A DNA stretch of 64,000 bases from Roseburia lenta (GCF_014287435.1 NZ_JACOPG010000004.1:296014-360013), one strand, 5' to 3'; positions 27,505 to 38,668 are shown, counted from the stretch's first letter. Translations and numbers: made by a program. Notes: generated from the sequence alone by a model not told the origin.

Positions 27505-28992
27505 ATGACGACAACAGATTCAAATAAGGCTATGCCGTTTGAAGGACTGCATGAAGAATGTGGTGTCTTTGGCATGTATGATTTTGACGGCGGTGACGTG
27601 GCTTCCTCTATTTACTATGGCTTGTTTGCCTTACAGCACAGGGGACAGGAAAGCTGCGGTATTGCCGTTAGTGAGACGAGCGGACCAAAGGGCAAGGTCA
27701 CTTCTTATAAGGGGATGGGACTTGTCAATGAGGTTTTTGACGGCGAGACCTTGGAAAAGATGCGGGGTGACATTGGTGTAGGACATGTCCGTTATTCGAC
27801 CGCAGGAGAGTCCACCAGAGAAAATGCACAGCCTCTCGTTTTAAATTATGTCAAGGGAACGCTGGCGCTGGCACACAATGGAAATCTGATCAATGCCAAG
27901 GAATTAAAAAAGGATCTGGAATATACCGGAGCCATTTTCCAGACAACGATCGACTCCGAGGTCATTGCCTATCATATTGCCAGAGAGCGCTTGCAGTCTA
28001 AGACTGCAGAGGAGGCAGTACGCCGCGCCTGCATGAAGTTAAAAGGTGCCTATGCACTTGTTGTGGCTTCTCCACGAAAACTGATCGGTGCCAGAGATCC
28101 TTTCGGCTTTAAGCCACTTTGCATCGGTAAGCGTGACAATGCTTATATCTTAGCATCCGAGACCTGTGCGCTGGATACCATCGGTGCCGAATTTGTCCGT
28201 GATGTCTTACCGGGCGAAGTTGTTACAATCACACCGGAAAAGGGCGTTGAGTCCGATATGGAAATGGCACTTCCAAAAGAAAAAGAAGCCAGATGTATTT
28301 TTGAATATATTTATTTTGCAAGACCGGACAGTCATATTGACGGGGTCAGCGTTTATGGCAGCCGTATCAAGGCGGGCAAGTTCCTTGCCATGGACTCACC
28401 GGTTGAAGCAGACTTGGTTACCGGCGTACCGGAGTCGGGCAATGCGGCAGCCCTGGGCTATTCCTTACAGTCCGGGATCCCTTACGGAACTGCTTTTGTC
28501 AAAAACGGTTATGTGGGACGTACCTTTATCAAACCAAAGCAGAGCAGTCGTGAATCCAGTGTGCGTATCAAGTTAAATGTCTTAAAGGAAGCCGTTGCAG
28601 GCAAACGAGTCGTCATGATCGATGACTCCATTGTGCGTGGAACAACATCAGACCGTATTGTGCGTATGCTGCGTGAGGCAGGTGCGACGGAAGTGCATGT
28701 GCGCATCAGTTCACCACCATTCCTCTGGCCGTGTTATTTTGGAACGGATATTCCGGAGCGCGAACAACTGATCGCCTACAAGAGATCCATTGAGGACATC
28801 CGCAAGATCATCGGTGCAGATTCTCTTGGATATCTTGGCATGGAACGCCTGGATGAGATGGTGGAAGGTCTGTCGATCTGTCGGGGATGCTTTAACGGCA
28901 AGTATCCGATGGAGCCGCCGAAGGAAGATATCCGTGGTGAATATTTTGACAAAGAGATCGATATGGCAAAGAAATTGGAACGCAATTTATAG
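27505..28992 (+). CDS. purF: Amidophosphoribosyltransferase
   Basis: 495-residue first committed enzyme of purine synthesis. The start is ATG 27505, 6 bases after GGAG. That leaves an 18-residue propeptide before the nucleophile Cys19 in EECGVFGM, as in the Bacillus-type enzyme that self-processes. The four [4Fe-4S] ligands of that type are recognisable: Cys in RCIFEYIYF, Cys in WPCYFG, and two in ICRGCFNG. The PRPP-binding loop is VVMIDDSIVRGTT. The cluster makes the enzyme oxygen-sensitive, consistent with an anaerobe. It sits between purC and purB. Confidence 0.96.
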   Translation: MTTTDSNKAMPFEGLHEECGVFGMYDFDGGDVASSIYYGLFALQHRGQESCGIAVSETSGPKGKVTSYKGMGLVNEVFDGETLEKMRGDIGVGHVRYSTAGESTRENAQPLVLNYVKGTLALAHNGNLINAKELKKDLEYTGAIFQTTIDSEVIAYHIARERLQSKTAEEAVRRACMKLKGAYALVVASPRKLIGARDPFGFKPLCIGKRDNAYILASETCALDTIGAEFVRDVLPGEVVTITPEKGVESDMEMALPKEKEARCIFEYIYFARPDSHIDGVSVYGSRIKAGKFLAMDSPVEADLVTGVPESGNAAALGYSLQSGIPYGTAFVKNGYVGRTFIKPKQSSRESSVRIKLNVLKEAVAGKRVVMIDDSIVRGTTSDRIVRMLREAGATEVHVRISSPPFLWPCYFGTDIPEREQLIAYKRSIEDIRKIIGADSLGYLGMERLDEMVEGLSICRGCFNGKYPMEPPKEDIRGEYFDKEIDMAKKLERNL

Positions 28993-29001
28993 GAGGAGAG
29001 T

Positions 29002-30453
29002 ATGAGTACAGATCGTTACAGTAGCCCACTTTCAGAGAGATATGCCAGCAGGGAAATGCAGTATATCTTTTCTCAGGATAAAAAGTTCTCCACATGGAGA
29101 AAACTCTGGATCGCACTTGCTGAGACAGAGATGGAATTAGGACTGAGCCAGGACGGCAAGCCGGTCATCACACAGGATATGATCGATGAGATGAAAGCAC
29201 ATGTCGACGACATCAATTATGATGTGGCAAAGAAAAGAGAGGCAGAGGTTCGCCATGATGTTATGAGCCATGTCTACGCATATGGCAAACAGTGCCCGAA
29301 GGCAGCAGGCATCATCCATCTGGGAGCGACTTCCTGCTATGTAGGTGATAACACCGATATTATCATCATGCGTGATGCACTTCTTCTGGTGCGCAAGAAA
29401 CTGGTCAATGTCATTGCAGAATTGGCAAAGTTTGCAGATACCTATAAAGATATGCCGACCCTTGCTTTTACACATTTTCAGCCGGCACAGCCAACAACTG
29501 TTGGTAAGCGTGCGACACTCTGGTTAAATGAGTTCGTTATGGATCTGGAAGATCTGGATTATGTTTTGTCTAGTTTAAAACTTTTGGGATCTAAGGGAAC
29601 TACCGGTACACAGGCAAGTTTCTTGGAACTCTTCCAGGGAGATCAGGAGACCATCGACAAGATCGATCCGATGATCGCAAAGAAGATGGGCTTTGAGAAG
29701 TGCTATCCGGTCAGCGGACAGACATATTCCCGCAAGGTGGATACCAGAGTCTGCAATATCTTGGCAGGCATTGCGGCATCTGCACACAAGATGAGCAACG
29801 ATATTCGTCTGCTCCAGCACTTAAAAGAAGTAGAGGAGCCATTTGAAAAGAGCCAGATCGGTTCATCTGCCATGGCATACAAGCGCAATCCGATGCGTAG
29901 CGAGCGTATCGCATCCTTATCACGTTATATCATTATTGATGCCTTAAATCCGGCGATCACATCTGCAACCCAGTGGTTTGAAAGAACTCTGGATGATTCT
30001 GCTAATAAGAGACTTTCTATTGCAGAGGGATTTTTGGCATGTGACGGTGTCTTAGATCTTTGCCTGAATGTTGTGGATGGTCTTGTGGTCTATCCAAAGG
30101 TCATCGAAAAGAGACTGCGCAGTGAACTGCCATTTATGGCAACCGAGAACATCATGATGGATGCGGTAAAGAATGGCGGCAACCGTCAGGATCTGCATGA
30201 AAAGATCAGAACCCTTTCCATGGAAGCAGGAAAGACGGTCAAGGTAGAGGGCAAGGATAATAACCTCTTAGAATTGATCGCAGCAGATGATGAGTTCCCG
30301 ATGGGCTTAGAGGAACTGGAAGCAACCATGCAGCCGGACAAGTACGTTGGACGCGCACCTCGTCAGGTAGTCAAATATTTAGAAGAAGTCATCCAGCCGA
30401 TCCTGGATGAAAATAAAGACGTTCTCGGTGTAAAGGCTGAGATCAACGTCTGA
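29002..30453 (+). CDS. purB: Adenylosuccinate lyase
   Basis: 483-residue lyase acting twice in purine synthesis, on SAICAR and adenylosuccinate. The fumarase/aspartase superfamily signature GSSAMAYKRNPMRSE is present, as is HLGATSCYVGDNTD. Length matches the longer eukaryote-like/Clostridial subgroup. AGGAGGAGAG precedes the ATG, 9 bases after purF. It ends the purC-purF-purB unit at a strong terminator. Confidence 0.96.
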   Translation: MSTDRYSSPLSERYASREMQYIFSQDKKFSTWRKLWIALAETEMELGLSQDGKPVITQDMIDEMKAHVDDINYDVAKKREAEVRHDVMSHVYAYGKQCPKAAGIIHLGATSCYVGDNTDIIIMRDALLLVRKKLVNVIAELAKFADTYKDMPTLAFTHFQPAQPTTVGKRATLWLNEFVMDLEDLDYVLSSLKLLGSKGTTGTQASFLELFQGDQETIDKIDPMIAKKMGFEKCYPVSGQTYSRKVDTRVCNILAGIAASAHKMSNDIRLLQHLKEVEEPFEKSQIGSSAMAYKRNPMRSERIASLSRYIIIDALNPAITSATQWFERTLDDSANKRLSIAEGFLACDGVLDLCLNVVDGLVVYPKVIEKRLRSELPFMATENIMMDAVKNGGNRQDLHEKIRTLSMEAGKTVKVEGKDNNLLELIAADDEFPMGLEELEATMQPDKYVGRAPRQVVKYLEEVIQPILDENKDVLGVKAEINV

Positions 30454-30465
30454 TCAGAATGCAGG

Positions 30466-30501
30466 AACTTCCTGTGCAATTATGCACGGGAGGTTTTTTT
30501 T
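30466..30501 (+). terminator. Intrinsic terminator after purB
   Basis: 13-bp stem AACTTCCTGTGCA / TGCACGGGAGGTT with two G-T pairs, followed by a run of eight T. Confidence 0.92.
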
Positions 30502-30558
30502 GCATATTTTTATCGCGGGAAAAATCAAAAAATGCAAGTTAAAAATTTTAATTATGCA

Positions 30559-30587
30559 TTGCACTTCAACACGATAAAGTATATAAT
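30559..30587 (+). promoter_or_regulatory. Promoter of gdhA
   Basis: TTGCAC (30559-30564), 17-base spacer and a perfect TATAAT (30582-30587). The leader of about 55 bases has no terminator, unlike the other ammonium-assimilation genes in the window. Confidence 0.8.
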
Positions 30588-30604
30588 GTCACTAGATTTT
30601 GTGA

Positions 30605-32008
<1,404 letters not shown>

Positions 32009-32022
32009 AATATAGCATTTTC

Positions 32023-32060
32023 AGAGGCGTTCCTTTTGAATAAAGGGACGTCTCTTTTTT
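32023..32060 (+). terminator. Intrinsic terminator after gdhA
   Basis: 14-bp stem starting AGAGGCGTTCC, closing with GGGACGTCTCT, 5-base loop, then seven or more T. Confidence 0.92.
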
Positions 32061-32093
32061 TCTCCTTTCATCCGGGCGGTCTATAAAAAACTC

Positions 32094-32122
32094 TTGCGTA
32101 TAAGGTATGACTGTGTTATACT
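32094..32122 (+). promoter_or_regulatory. Promoter of secG-rnr-smpB
   Basis: TTGCGT (32094-32099), 17-base spacer, TATACT (32117-32122), 55 bases before secG. Confidence 0.65.
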
Positions 32123-32176
32123 TTGTTAAGTTGTGACGAATGGCTCGTAGTTACGGGCTTACATTAGGAGGTTCTC

Positions 32177-32419
32177 ATGGAAGTATTAAAGACAATTCTT
32201 ATGATTGCATTTATTATTATATGTTTGGCTATTATCGTGATTATTCTGATGCAGGAAGGTAAGTCAGCAGGTCTTGGTTCTTTGAGCGGACAGACATCTG
32301 AGACATACTGGAGCAAGAATAAGGGACATTCCAAAGAGGGAATGCTTGTCAAGATCACCAGTGTTCTTGTTTTATTATTCTTTGTGCTTGCCGCAGTTTT
32401 GAATATCGGAAGTTTTTAA
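32177..32419 (+). CDS. secG: Preprotein translocase subunit SecG
   Basis: 80-residue membrane protein of the Sec translocon. Two hydrophobic helices (about 5-25 and 57-78) flank the conserved loop LMQEGKSAGLGSLSG. AGGAGG lies upstream of the ATG. The order secG-rnr-smpB-ssrA is widespread in Firmicutes. Confidence 0.93.
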   Translation: MEVLKTILMIAFIIICLAIIVIILMQEGKSAGLGSLSGQTSETYWSKNKGHSKEGMLVKITSVLVLLFFVLAAVLNIGSF

Positions 32420-32432
32420 TCATAGGTATGTG

Positions 32433-32459
32433 AGCCATCGTGGAAACGGTGGCTTTTTT
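32433..32459 (+). terminator. Terminator-like hairpin between secG and rnr
   Basis: 9-bp stem AGCCATCGT / ACGGTGGCT (one G-T pair), loop GGAA, then a run of T. No convincing promoter lies in the 53 bases before rnr, so this is probably a partial terminator that sets the secG to rnr ratio. Confidence 0.75.
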
Positions 32460-32512
32460 CTTTATGAAAAGAGTGAGGACGGGGCATCCTAGTGATGTCA
32501 GGGAGATTGGAT

Positions 32513-34648
32513 ATGAACGAGAAAAAATTGGAAGAACGCAAAAAAATGATATATGGTCTTTTGTGCGATGAACTTTATGTTCCTATGCGCACCAAAGAGA
32601 TCGCTATGCTTTTAGATATCCCAAAGAGCAAACGTCAGGATCTACAGGAAGTGCTGGATGCTCTGGTCGAGGAGGGCAAAGCCCAGGTATCAAAAAAAGG
32701 CAAGTACCAGAAGGCAGAAAAAGTGGTAAAAGAGGGGGCTTTTATCAGCCATGCCAAGGGCTTTGGCTTTGTTTGTGTGGAGGATGAGGGTGAGGACTAC
32801 TATATCCCGGAGGAATATGTCGGAAATGCTTTTCATGGTGATCAGGTGCGGATCGAACTTTTGCCACCGTCTAAGGGAAAGCGCAGAGAGGCTAAGATCA
32901 TAGAGGTCTTGTCCCATGATATTTCGACGGTCGTCGGAACGTATGAAAAGTCAAAAAATTATGGCTTTGTCATATCGGACAATGCAAGGATCACGCAGGA
33001 CATCTTTATCCCGCAGGGGAAGGACATGCATGCGGTGGACGGACATAAGGTGGTCTGTCAGATCACGAGTTATGGCAAAAAGAACCGCAACCCGGAGGGC
33101 GTGATCACGGAGATCTTAGGGCATCGTAACGATCCGGGCGTAGATATTATGTCGATCGTACGTGGCTTTGACCTGCCAACGGAATTCCCGGAAAAGGTCT
33201 TAAATCAGGCGACGCGTGTGGCGAATGAGGTGTCGGAAGCCGATCGTGCCGGAAGACTGGATCTGCGCGGGGTTACCATGGTGACCATTGACGGAGAAGA
33301 TGCCAAGGATCTGGACGATGCCATTTCCATCTGCCACAAAGGCGACGGTTACGAACTGGGCGTGCATATTGCCGATGTGTCAAATTATGTGCAGGAGCGG
33401 AGTGCCCTGGATGAGGAGGCGAAAAAGCGCGGCACCAGTGTCTATCTGGTAGACCGTGTTATCCCTATGCTGCCGCATACACTTTCCAATGGGATCTGTT
33501 CCTTAAATGCTGGGGAAGACCGTCTGGCACTTTCTTGTATCATGACACTGGATGCCAAGGGAAATGTGATCGATCATACGATCGCGGAAACGGTTGTCAA
33601 TATTGATGCGCGTATGTCTTATACATCGGTCAAGAAGATCCTGGTGGATAAGGATCCGGCGGAATGTAAAAAGTATCAGGACTTGGTGCCGATGTTTGCC
33701 CTGATGGAAGAATTATCCGGTCTGATTCGCAAGAAGCGTATGCAGCGGGGATCCATTGATTTTGATTTTCCGGAGACAAAGATCGTTCTGGATGCGCAGG
33801 GACATGCTGTGGATGTGATGCCTTATGAGCGCAATGTGGCAACCAAGATCATTGAGGATTTTATGCTGATTGCCAATGAGACGGTCGCAGAGCATTTTTA
33901 TTGGCAGGAGATCCCGTTTTTGTATCGTACCCATGCAACGCCGGATGGCGAGAAGATCCGTAAACTGGCTACCTTTATCGGAAATTTTGGCTATACGATC
34001 AAGGGTGGCGCGGATGAGGTGCATCCGAAAGAATTGCAAAAACTGTTGGGTAAAATCCAGGGGACACCGGAGGAAGATTTTATTTCAAGACTAACGCTGC
34101 GGTCTATGCAACAGGCAAAATATACGGTAGAATGTACAGGACACTTTGGATTGGCGGCAGATTATTATTGCCATTTTACCTCGCCGATCCGCCGATATCC
34201 GGATCTGCAGATCCATCGTATCATTAAGGAAACCTTGCGTGGCAGATATAATGAGACAAGACGGGAACACTATGAATCGCTGTTGCCGGTCATTGCAACA
34301 GAGACCAGTCGGCTGGAGCGCCGGGCAGACGAGGTGGAGCGGGAGGTAGACAAGTTAAAGAAAGTAGAATACATGAGCCGACATATCGGAGAGACTTTCG
34401 AGGGTATTGTTTCCAGTGTGACCGGATGGGGGCTTTATGTGGAACTGCCAAATACCATTGAGGGGCTCGTGCATATCTCTACGATCCGGGGGGACTATTA
34501 TCAGTTTGTAGAAGAAACTTATGAACTTGTCGGAGAGCGCACAAATCGACATTATAAACTGGGGCAGCGTGTTAAAGTTGTGGTAGACGACTGCGATACC
34601 ATGGCGCGCACGATCGACTTTGTTTTGGCGGAGGATGAAGATGAGTAA
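32513..34648 (+). CDS. rnr: Ribonuclease R
   Basis: 711-residue processive 3'-5' exonuclease. Domains in order: a helix-turn-helix-like N-terminus (about 1-75), cold-shock RNA-binding domains (about 75-225), the RNB catalytic domain with metal-binding Asp residues in [13 protein letters not shown], and a C-terminal S1 domain. RNase R degrades structured RNA and, with tmRNA/SmpB, non-stop mRNAs; smpB overlaps its 3' end by 8 bases and ssrA follows. In-frame codons lie upstream to a GTG at 32492, but AGGGAG precedes the ATG at 32513. Confidence 0.95.
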   Translation: MNEKKLEERKKMIYGLLCDELYVPMRTKEIAMLLDIPKSKRQDLQEVLDALVEEGKAQVSKKGKYQKAEKVVKEGAFISHAKGFGFVCVEDEGEDYYIPEEYVGNAFHGDQVRIELLPPSKGKRREAKIIEVLSHDISTVVGTYEKSKNYGFVISDNARITQDIFIPQGKDMHAVDGHKVVCQITSYGKKNRNPEGVITEILGHRNDPGVDIMSIVRGFDLPTEFPEKVLNQATRVANEVSEADRAGRLDLRGVTMVTIDGEDAKDLDDAISICHKGDGYELGVHIADVSNYVQERSALDEEAKKRGTSVYLVDRVIPMLPHTLSNGICSLNAGEDRLALSCIMTLDAKGNVIDHTIAETVVNIDARMSYTSVKKILVDKDPAECKKYQDLVPMFALMEELSGLIRKKRMQRGSIDFDFPETKIVLDAQGHAVDVMPYERNVATKIIEDFMLIANETVAEHFYWQEIPFLYRTHATPDGEKIRKLATFIGNFGYTIKGGADEVHPKELQKLLGKIQGTPEEDFISRLTLRSMQQAKYTVECTGHFGLAADYYCHFTSPIRRYPDLQIHRIIKETLRGRYNETRREHYESLLPVIATETSRLERRADEVEREVDKLKKVEYMSRHIGETFEGIVSSVTGWGLYVELPNTIEGLVHISTIRGDYYQFVEETYELVGERTNRHYKLGQRVKVVVDDCDTMARTIDFVLAEDEDE

Positions 34649-35105
34649 AGAGAGCAAGAAACTCATAGCAAACAATAAAAAGGCATATCACGAGTATTTT
34701 CTGGAAGAAAAATATGAGGCAGGCATCGCGCTGCATGGCACAGAGGTCAAGTCGCTTCGTATGGGAAAATGTAGCATCAAAGAGGCATTTGTGCGGATCG
34801 AGAATGATGAGGTGATCATTTACCAGATGCATATTTCTCCCTATGAAAAGGGGAATATCTTTAACCGGGATCCGCTGCGTCCCAAGAAACTTTTGATGCA
34901 CAAGGCAGAGATCAATAAGTTAAAAGCCAAGATCGCCGAGAAAGGTTATACCTTAGTGCCGGTGGAGGTCTATTTCAAGGGCAGTCTTGTCAAGGTTGAG
35001 ATCGCGCTGGCAAAGGGTAAGAAACTCTATGATAAGCGTGCAGATATTGCCAAAAAGGATATGCGCCGTGAAGCGGAACGCGATTTCAAGGTGCGCAATC
35101 TTTAG
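34641..35105 (+). CDS. smpB: SsrA-binding protein SmpB
   Basis: 154-residue partner that delivers tmRNA to stalled ribosomes. It has the OB-fold signature [13 protein letters not shown], NPHxxP-like HISPYEKGN, and the basic C-terminal tail (RREAERDFK) that enters the mRNA channel. GGAGG at 34630-34634 directly abuts an ATG at 34635, leaving ATG 34641 with 6-base spacing as the better start. It overlaps rnr by 8 bases and lies 125 bases before the tmRNA. Confidence 0.95.
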   Translation: MSKESKKLIANNKKAYHEYFLEEKYEAGIALHGTEVKSLRMGKCSIKEAFVRIENDEVIIYQMHISPYEKGNIFNRDPLRPKKLLMHKAEINKLKAKIAEKGYTLVPVEVYFKGSLVKVEIALAKGKKLYDKRADIAKKDMRREAERDFKVRNL

Positions 35106-35143
35106 CATATGGGAAATGTAACTCTAGAAAATGACAAGTTGAC

Positions 35144-35171
35144 TTGAAAAAAAGCCATAACTTGTTATAAT
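35144..35171 (+). promoter_or_regulatory. Promoter of ssrA (tmRNA)
   Basis: TTGAAA (35144-35149), 16-base spacer, perfect TATAAT (35166-35171). The precursor would have a leader of about 50 bases removed by RNase P at 35231. Confidence 0.7.
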
Positions 35172-35230
35172 ATATCTGTTCCGAGTCACCGATGTCTATA
35201 GTAGGAGGCTTGGAAGTTACAAGTGAATAT

Positions 35231-35573
35231 GGGCTAGTAAAGGTTTCGACAGGGATTATGAAGCTGGAGAAGCGAGTCGTATGGTAATGCGTTAAATGGC
35301 CAAATTAAAATTAAACGCTGAAGATAATAATTTAGCATACGCTGCCTAATTTGGCAGTAGTCTGACCTAGTGCACTCACACATTAGGACCCAGGCTTCGA
35401 CTATGTGAGAAACGACATGGACTAAGCTTTGCGTCCATGGGCGTATCATGAAGCTACTAAAACCGCAAGGGTGTTTGTTCCCGGGCGGCAGAGGGAATGT
35501 CAAAGAACAAACTACACTCGTAGAAGGACAGGGGATTGGTTTTTGGACACGGGTTCGACTCCCGTCTAGTCCA
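35231..35573 (+). ncRNA. ssrA: Transfer-messenger RNA (tmRNA)
   Basis: About 343 bases. The ends form the tRNA-like part: 5' GGGCTAG pairs with 3' CTAGTCC over seven pairs, the 5' region has the conserved TTTCGACAGGG, and the T-arm reads GGGTTCGACTCCC. CCA is not encoded. The internal reading frame most likely resumes at GCC (35299) and ends at TAA (35347-35349), encoding the tag AKLKLNAEDNNLAYAA, whose last residues fit the ClpXP-type degron rule (ending in AA). The 3' half contains pseudoknot sequences, and smpB lies upstream. Confidence 0.96.
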
Positions 35574-35577
35574 CTCT

Positions 35578-35605
35578 AAAAGCCTTGAGTTTTCAAGGCT
35601 TTTTT
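35578..35605 (+). terminator. Intrinsic terminator after tmRNA
   Basis: Perfect 11-bp stem AAAAGCCTTGA / TCAAGGCTTTT, loop GTTT, then T-run. Confidence 0.93.
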
Positions 35606-35611
35606 ATTTTT

Positions 35612-35728
35612 ATGACATATCCTGTGTCATATTATGAACTCCCCATTGAACAGCATTTACAAAAGGTATCTGTAAATACTGCGGAGCAGGTAGAACCGGA
35701 GTTTGAAGAGAGAGCACCAAAAATGTAG
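35612..35728 (+). pseudogene. Possible gene remnant directly downstream of tmRNA (38 codons)
   Basis: A short open frame from ATG 35612 to TAG 35728 encodes 38 residues that read like the tail of a soluble protein (contains ELPIEQHLQKVSVN and ends EERAPKM). It has no ribosome site and starts inside the T-run region of the tmRNA terminator, so it is unlikely to be translated. The 3' end of tmRNA genes is a classic integration site, so a decayed fragment of an inserted element is possible. I do not recognise the family. Confidence 0.3.
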
Positions 35729-35783
35729 CGTGCCAACAACCGGCACAAAATGGAAAATGTAAGAAAAGATACAGGTGGATCAT

Positions 35784-36731
35784 ATGAAAGAAAAAGTCTT
35801 TAACATCATCCAGATCGGGGATAAAAGTAATCGCATCAGCCGTGCGTTTGATGTCTTTATCACGATCACCATTTTTGCAAATATCGCAGTGACTGTCTTA
35901 CTGACTTTTCAGGAATTGGCGGCATTTTTTTTCGTATTTCATATCATAGAATGGATCACTCTGCTTATCTTTTGTGTAGAGTATGCACTGCGCATTTGGA
36001 CGGCAGATTATCTTTATCCGGACAAGAGCGAATTGTGGTCTCGCCTGCATTTTCTGATATCTTTTGATGGAATTGTGGACTTGCTTACCATCATTCCGGC
36101 ATTTTTCCTTTCCGGCATGGTGATCTTCCGCATGCTCCGCGTGGCGCGTATTTTCCATCTGTTCCGTCTGAATGCCAGATACGACTCTTTCAATGTGATC
36201 ACCACTGTTTTATATGAAAAAAGAAATCAGATCATATCCTCGGTATTTATCGTGCTGATCCTCATGCTTGCTAGCAGTCTTTGCATGTATAGTGTGGAAC
36301 ATGCAGCGCAGCCGGAGGTCTTTCGCAATGCCTTTAGCGGTATGTGGTGGAGCATGAGTACCCTGCTTACGGTAGGCTATGGGGACATTTATCCCATCAC
36401 GACTTTAGGGCGTGTCATGGCGATCGTGATCGCCTATCTTGGGGTAGGTGTTGTTGCCATCCCGACCGGTATCATCAGTGCAGGTTTTGTGGAGCAGTAT
36501 CATAGGAAGAGCAGTATTTCAGACTGGGGCAGGGAAGATATCAAAGAGATCGCAGAGGTCATGGTGGATTCCTGTCTGGCAGGAAAATGTCTGGAAGATG
36601 TGGAGGATGAGGGAAATACCAAGGTCTACCTGATCCTGCGGGATAACCTGTCCATCCTGCCACAAAAAGATACAGAACTGCAACTGGGGGATGTCCTGAT
36701 CTTAAGGGACGAGACTATAGATGAAAACTAA
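35784..36731 (+). CDS. Voltage-gated-type potassium channel
   Basis: 315-residue six-helix channel subunit. Helices S1-S4 occupy about residues 20-135; S4 carries regularly spaced arginines (FRMLRVARIFHLFRLNAR), the voltage-sensor pattern. The pore loop between S5 and S6 has the K+ selectivity filter TVGYGD. A cytoplasmic tail of about 75 residues ends in a segment resembling a TrkA-C regulatory domain (LQLGDVLIL). The frame begins earlier at a GTG (35775), but AGGTGG precedes the ATG at 35784. No partner genes are adjacent. Confidence 0.92.
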   Translation: MKEKVFNIIQIGDKSNRISRAFDVFITITIFANIAVTVLLTFQELAAFFFVFHIIEWITLLIFCVEYALRIWTADYLYPDKSELWSRLHFLISFDGIVDLLTIIPAFFLSGMVIFRMLRVARIFHLFRLNARYDSFNVITTVLYEKRNQIISSVFIVLILMLASSLCMYSVEHAAQPEVFRNAFSGMWWSMSTLLTVGYGDIYPITTLGRVMAIVIAYLGVGVVAIPTGIISAGFVEQYHRKSSISDWGREDIKEIAEVMVDSCLAGKCLEDVEDEGNTKVYLILRDNLSILPQKDTELQLGDVLILRDETIDEN

Positions 36732-36780
36732 CCATTTGTGGTATAGGATATGCGTGGGGAATAATCCATACTTTAGATAG

Positions 36781-36825
36781 ATTTTACATGGATTTTACTT
36801 GAATTTCACATACAAATCTTATACA
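36781..36825 (+). promoter_or_regulatory. Pho-box-like 11-bp direct repeats with -10 element before the phosphate transporter
   Basis: Three consecutive 11-base units begin at 36781, 36792 and 36803 with cores TTTTACA, TTTTACT and TTTCACA. They are followed by TATACA (36820-36825) with no good -35. This matches the layout of PhoP/PhoB-activated promoters, in which roughly 7-base repeats spaced 4 bases apart replace the -35. A second pair of similar units lies at 36848-36869. Confidence 0.55.
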
Positions 36826-36892
36826 GTGTAATTGTGTGTGTAAAAATATTTTACATAGAATTTTTGACAATACTATATAAGAGGAGATAATG

Positions 36893-38668
36893 ATGGACAT
36901 TTTTAGCGTGTTATCCATGATAGGTGGTCTTGCCATGTTCCTGTATGGAATGGAGACCATGGGAGATGGACTTGCCAAGACGGCAGGTGGTAAATTGGAA
37001 CACATCTTAGAGAAATTGACATCTACACCGATCAAAGGTGTACTTTTAGGTGCCGCAGTTACGGCAGTCATTCAGTCGTCATCCGCAACGACGGTCATGG
37101 TCGTCGGATTCGTAAACTCCGGTATTATGAAACTGTCACAGGCAGTTGGTATCATCATGGGTGCCAATATCGGTACGACGGTCACATCCTGGATTGTCAG
37201 TCTATCCGGCATCGAGAGTAGCAATATTGTTTTACAATTCTTAAAGCCGACATCTTTTTGCCCGATCTTAGCACTGATCGGTATCATCCTTCTGATGTTT
37301 ACTAAGGATGAAAAGAAGCATGATATCGGTGGTATCTTGCTGGGATTTGCTGTCCTGATGTTTGGAATGGATGCCATGTCAAATGCGGTAAAACCGTTGG
37401 CAGATGTCCCGGAATTCACCAGCATCCTGACCATGTTTTCCAATCCGGTACTTGGTATGATCGCCGGTGCCGTCCTTACGGCAGTGATCCAATCTTCTTC
37501 GGCATCCGTTGGTATTTTGCAGGCACTTTGTGCTACCGGCAGCGTTACCTTCGGTACAGCACTTCCGATCATCATGGGACAGAATATCGGTACTTGTATC
37601 ACGGCATTGATCTCTGCAATCGGAGCAAAGAAGAATGCCAAGCGTGCGGCTTTTGTCCACTTATACTTTAATATTATTGGCACGATCCTTTTTATGGTCG
37701 TATTTTACACTTTGAATGCATTTATGCATTTTGCCTTCTTGGGAACCGCGGCCAATGCGGCAGGGATCGCAGTGATCCACAGTGTGTTTAACGTGGTCGC
37801 TACGGTATGCCTGCTTCCGTTCCATCGACTTCTGGAAAAATTGGCTACCATTACTGTTCGTGGAAATGATGATGAGGAGGAGGACGAGGAGATGGAAGGA
37901 CTTCCATCCGAACTTGCTCTTTTGGACGAGCGTTTTCTTGAGAAGCCGGCATTCGCCGTTGGACACTGTGTGACAGTTGCTCGCAAGATGGCAGAACTCA
38001 CCGAGGAATGTTTAGTCCTTTCTACCGATCTTTTGGAACAATATGATAAAAAGACGGCAAAGAGGGTGGCAAGTTTAGAGAGCCAGATCGATACCTTTGA
38101 GGATATGCTTGGCACCTATATGATCAAATTATCTGCAAAGCCGCTCAGCGTCGCAGATAACCAGACCATTTCTACGATCCTGCATTGCAGTGGCAATTTT
38201 GAGCGGATCTCCGATCATGCCATGAATATCTGTGAAACGGCGCAGGTTATGAACAAAAAGGAACTGGTATTTTCCGACAAGGCAAAGGAAGAATTGCAGA
38301 TTTACATCCGCGCCCTGCAAAAGATCGTTTCTATGACCATGCAGGCATTTAATACAGACGATTATGAACTGGCAAAGCACGTAGAGCCTTTGGAGGACGT
38401 GATCGACGGTATCAACGACAAGGCAAAGAAGCATCATATCAAGCGCTTGCAGAAGGGCAAGTGTACGATCGCACTTTCCGTACCGTTTGAAGATCTGCTG
38501 ACCAACTTTGAGCGTGTATCTGACCATTGTTCCAATGTTGCCGTATGTATGATCCAGACCAGGGATGATGTCTATGATACCCATGAGTATCTGGACACCC
38601 TCAAGGAGAACAACACACCGGAATTCCGTGCTATGTATGACGAGTACAAGGCAGAATATGGTCTATAA
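36893..38668 (+). CDS. Na+/phosphate cotransporter with C-terminal PhoU-like domain
   Basis: 591-residue membrane transporter of the Na/Pi (NptA/YjbB) family. The N-terminal half has about eight helices with two inverted QSSSA repeats (VIQSSSATT near residue 60 and VIQSSSASV near 200) that form the substrate site, plus two GxNIGT motifs. The C-terminal part (about 340-591) is a soluble helical PhoU-like domain. The start is ATG 36890 or 36893; the latter is better spaced from GAGGAG. The upstream Pho-box-like repeats suggest induction by phosphate limitation. Confidence 0.92.
   Translation: MDIFSVLSMIGGLAMFLYGMETMGDGLAKTAGGKLEHILEKLTSTPIKGVLLGAAVTAVIQSSSATTVMVVGFVNSGIMKLSQAVGIIMGANIGTTVTSWIVSLSGIESSNIVLQFLKPTSFCPILALIGIILLMFTKDEKKHDIGGILLGFAVLMFGMDAMSNAVKPLADVPEFTSILTMFSNPVLGMIAGAVLTAVIQSSSASVGILQALCATGSVTFGTALPIIMGQNIGTCITALISAIGAKKNAKRAAFVHLYFNIIGTILFMVVFYTLNAFMHFAFLGTAANAAGIAVIHSVFNVVATVCLLPFHRLLEKLATITVRGNDDEEEDEEMEGLPSELALLDERFLEKPAFAVGHCVTVARKMAELTEECLVLSTDLLEQYDKKTAKRVASLESQIDTFEDMLGTYMIKLSAKPLSVADNQTISTILHCSGNFERISDHAMNICETAQVMNKKELVFSDKAKEELQIYIRALQKIVSMTMQAFNTDDYELAKHVEPLEDVIDGINDKAKKHHIKRLQKGKCTIALSVPFEDLLTNFERVSDHCSNVAVCMIQTRDDVYDTHEYLDTLKENNTPEFRAMYDEYKAEYGL

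Noticed and set aside
27378..28985. Long antisense frames across purF and many other genes
   Set aside because: They mirror strong coding sequence on the other strand and have no ribosome sites or recognisable motifs.
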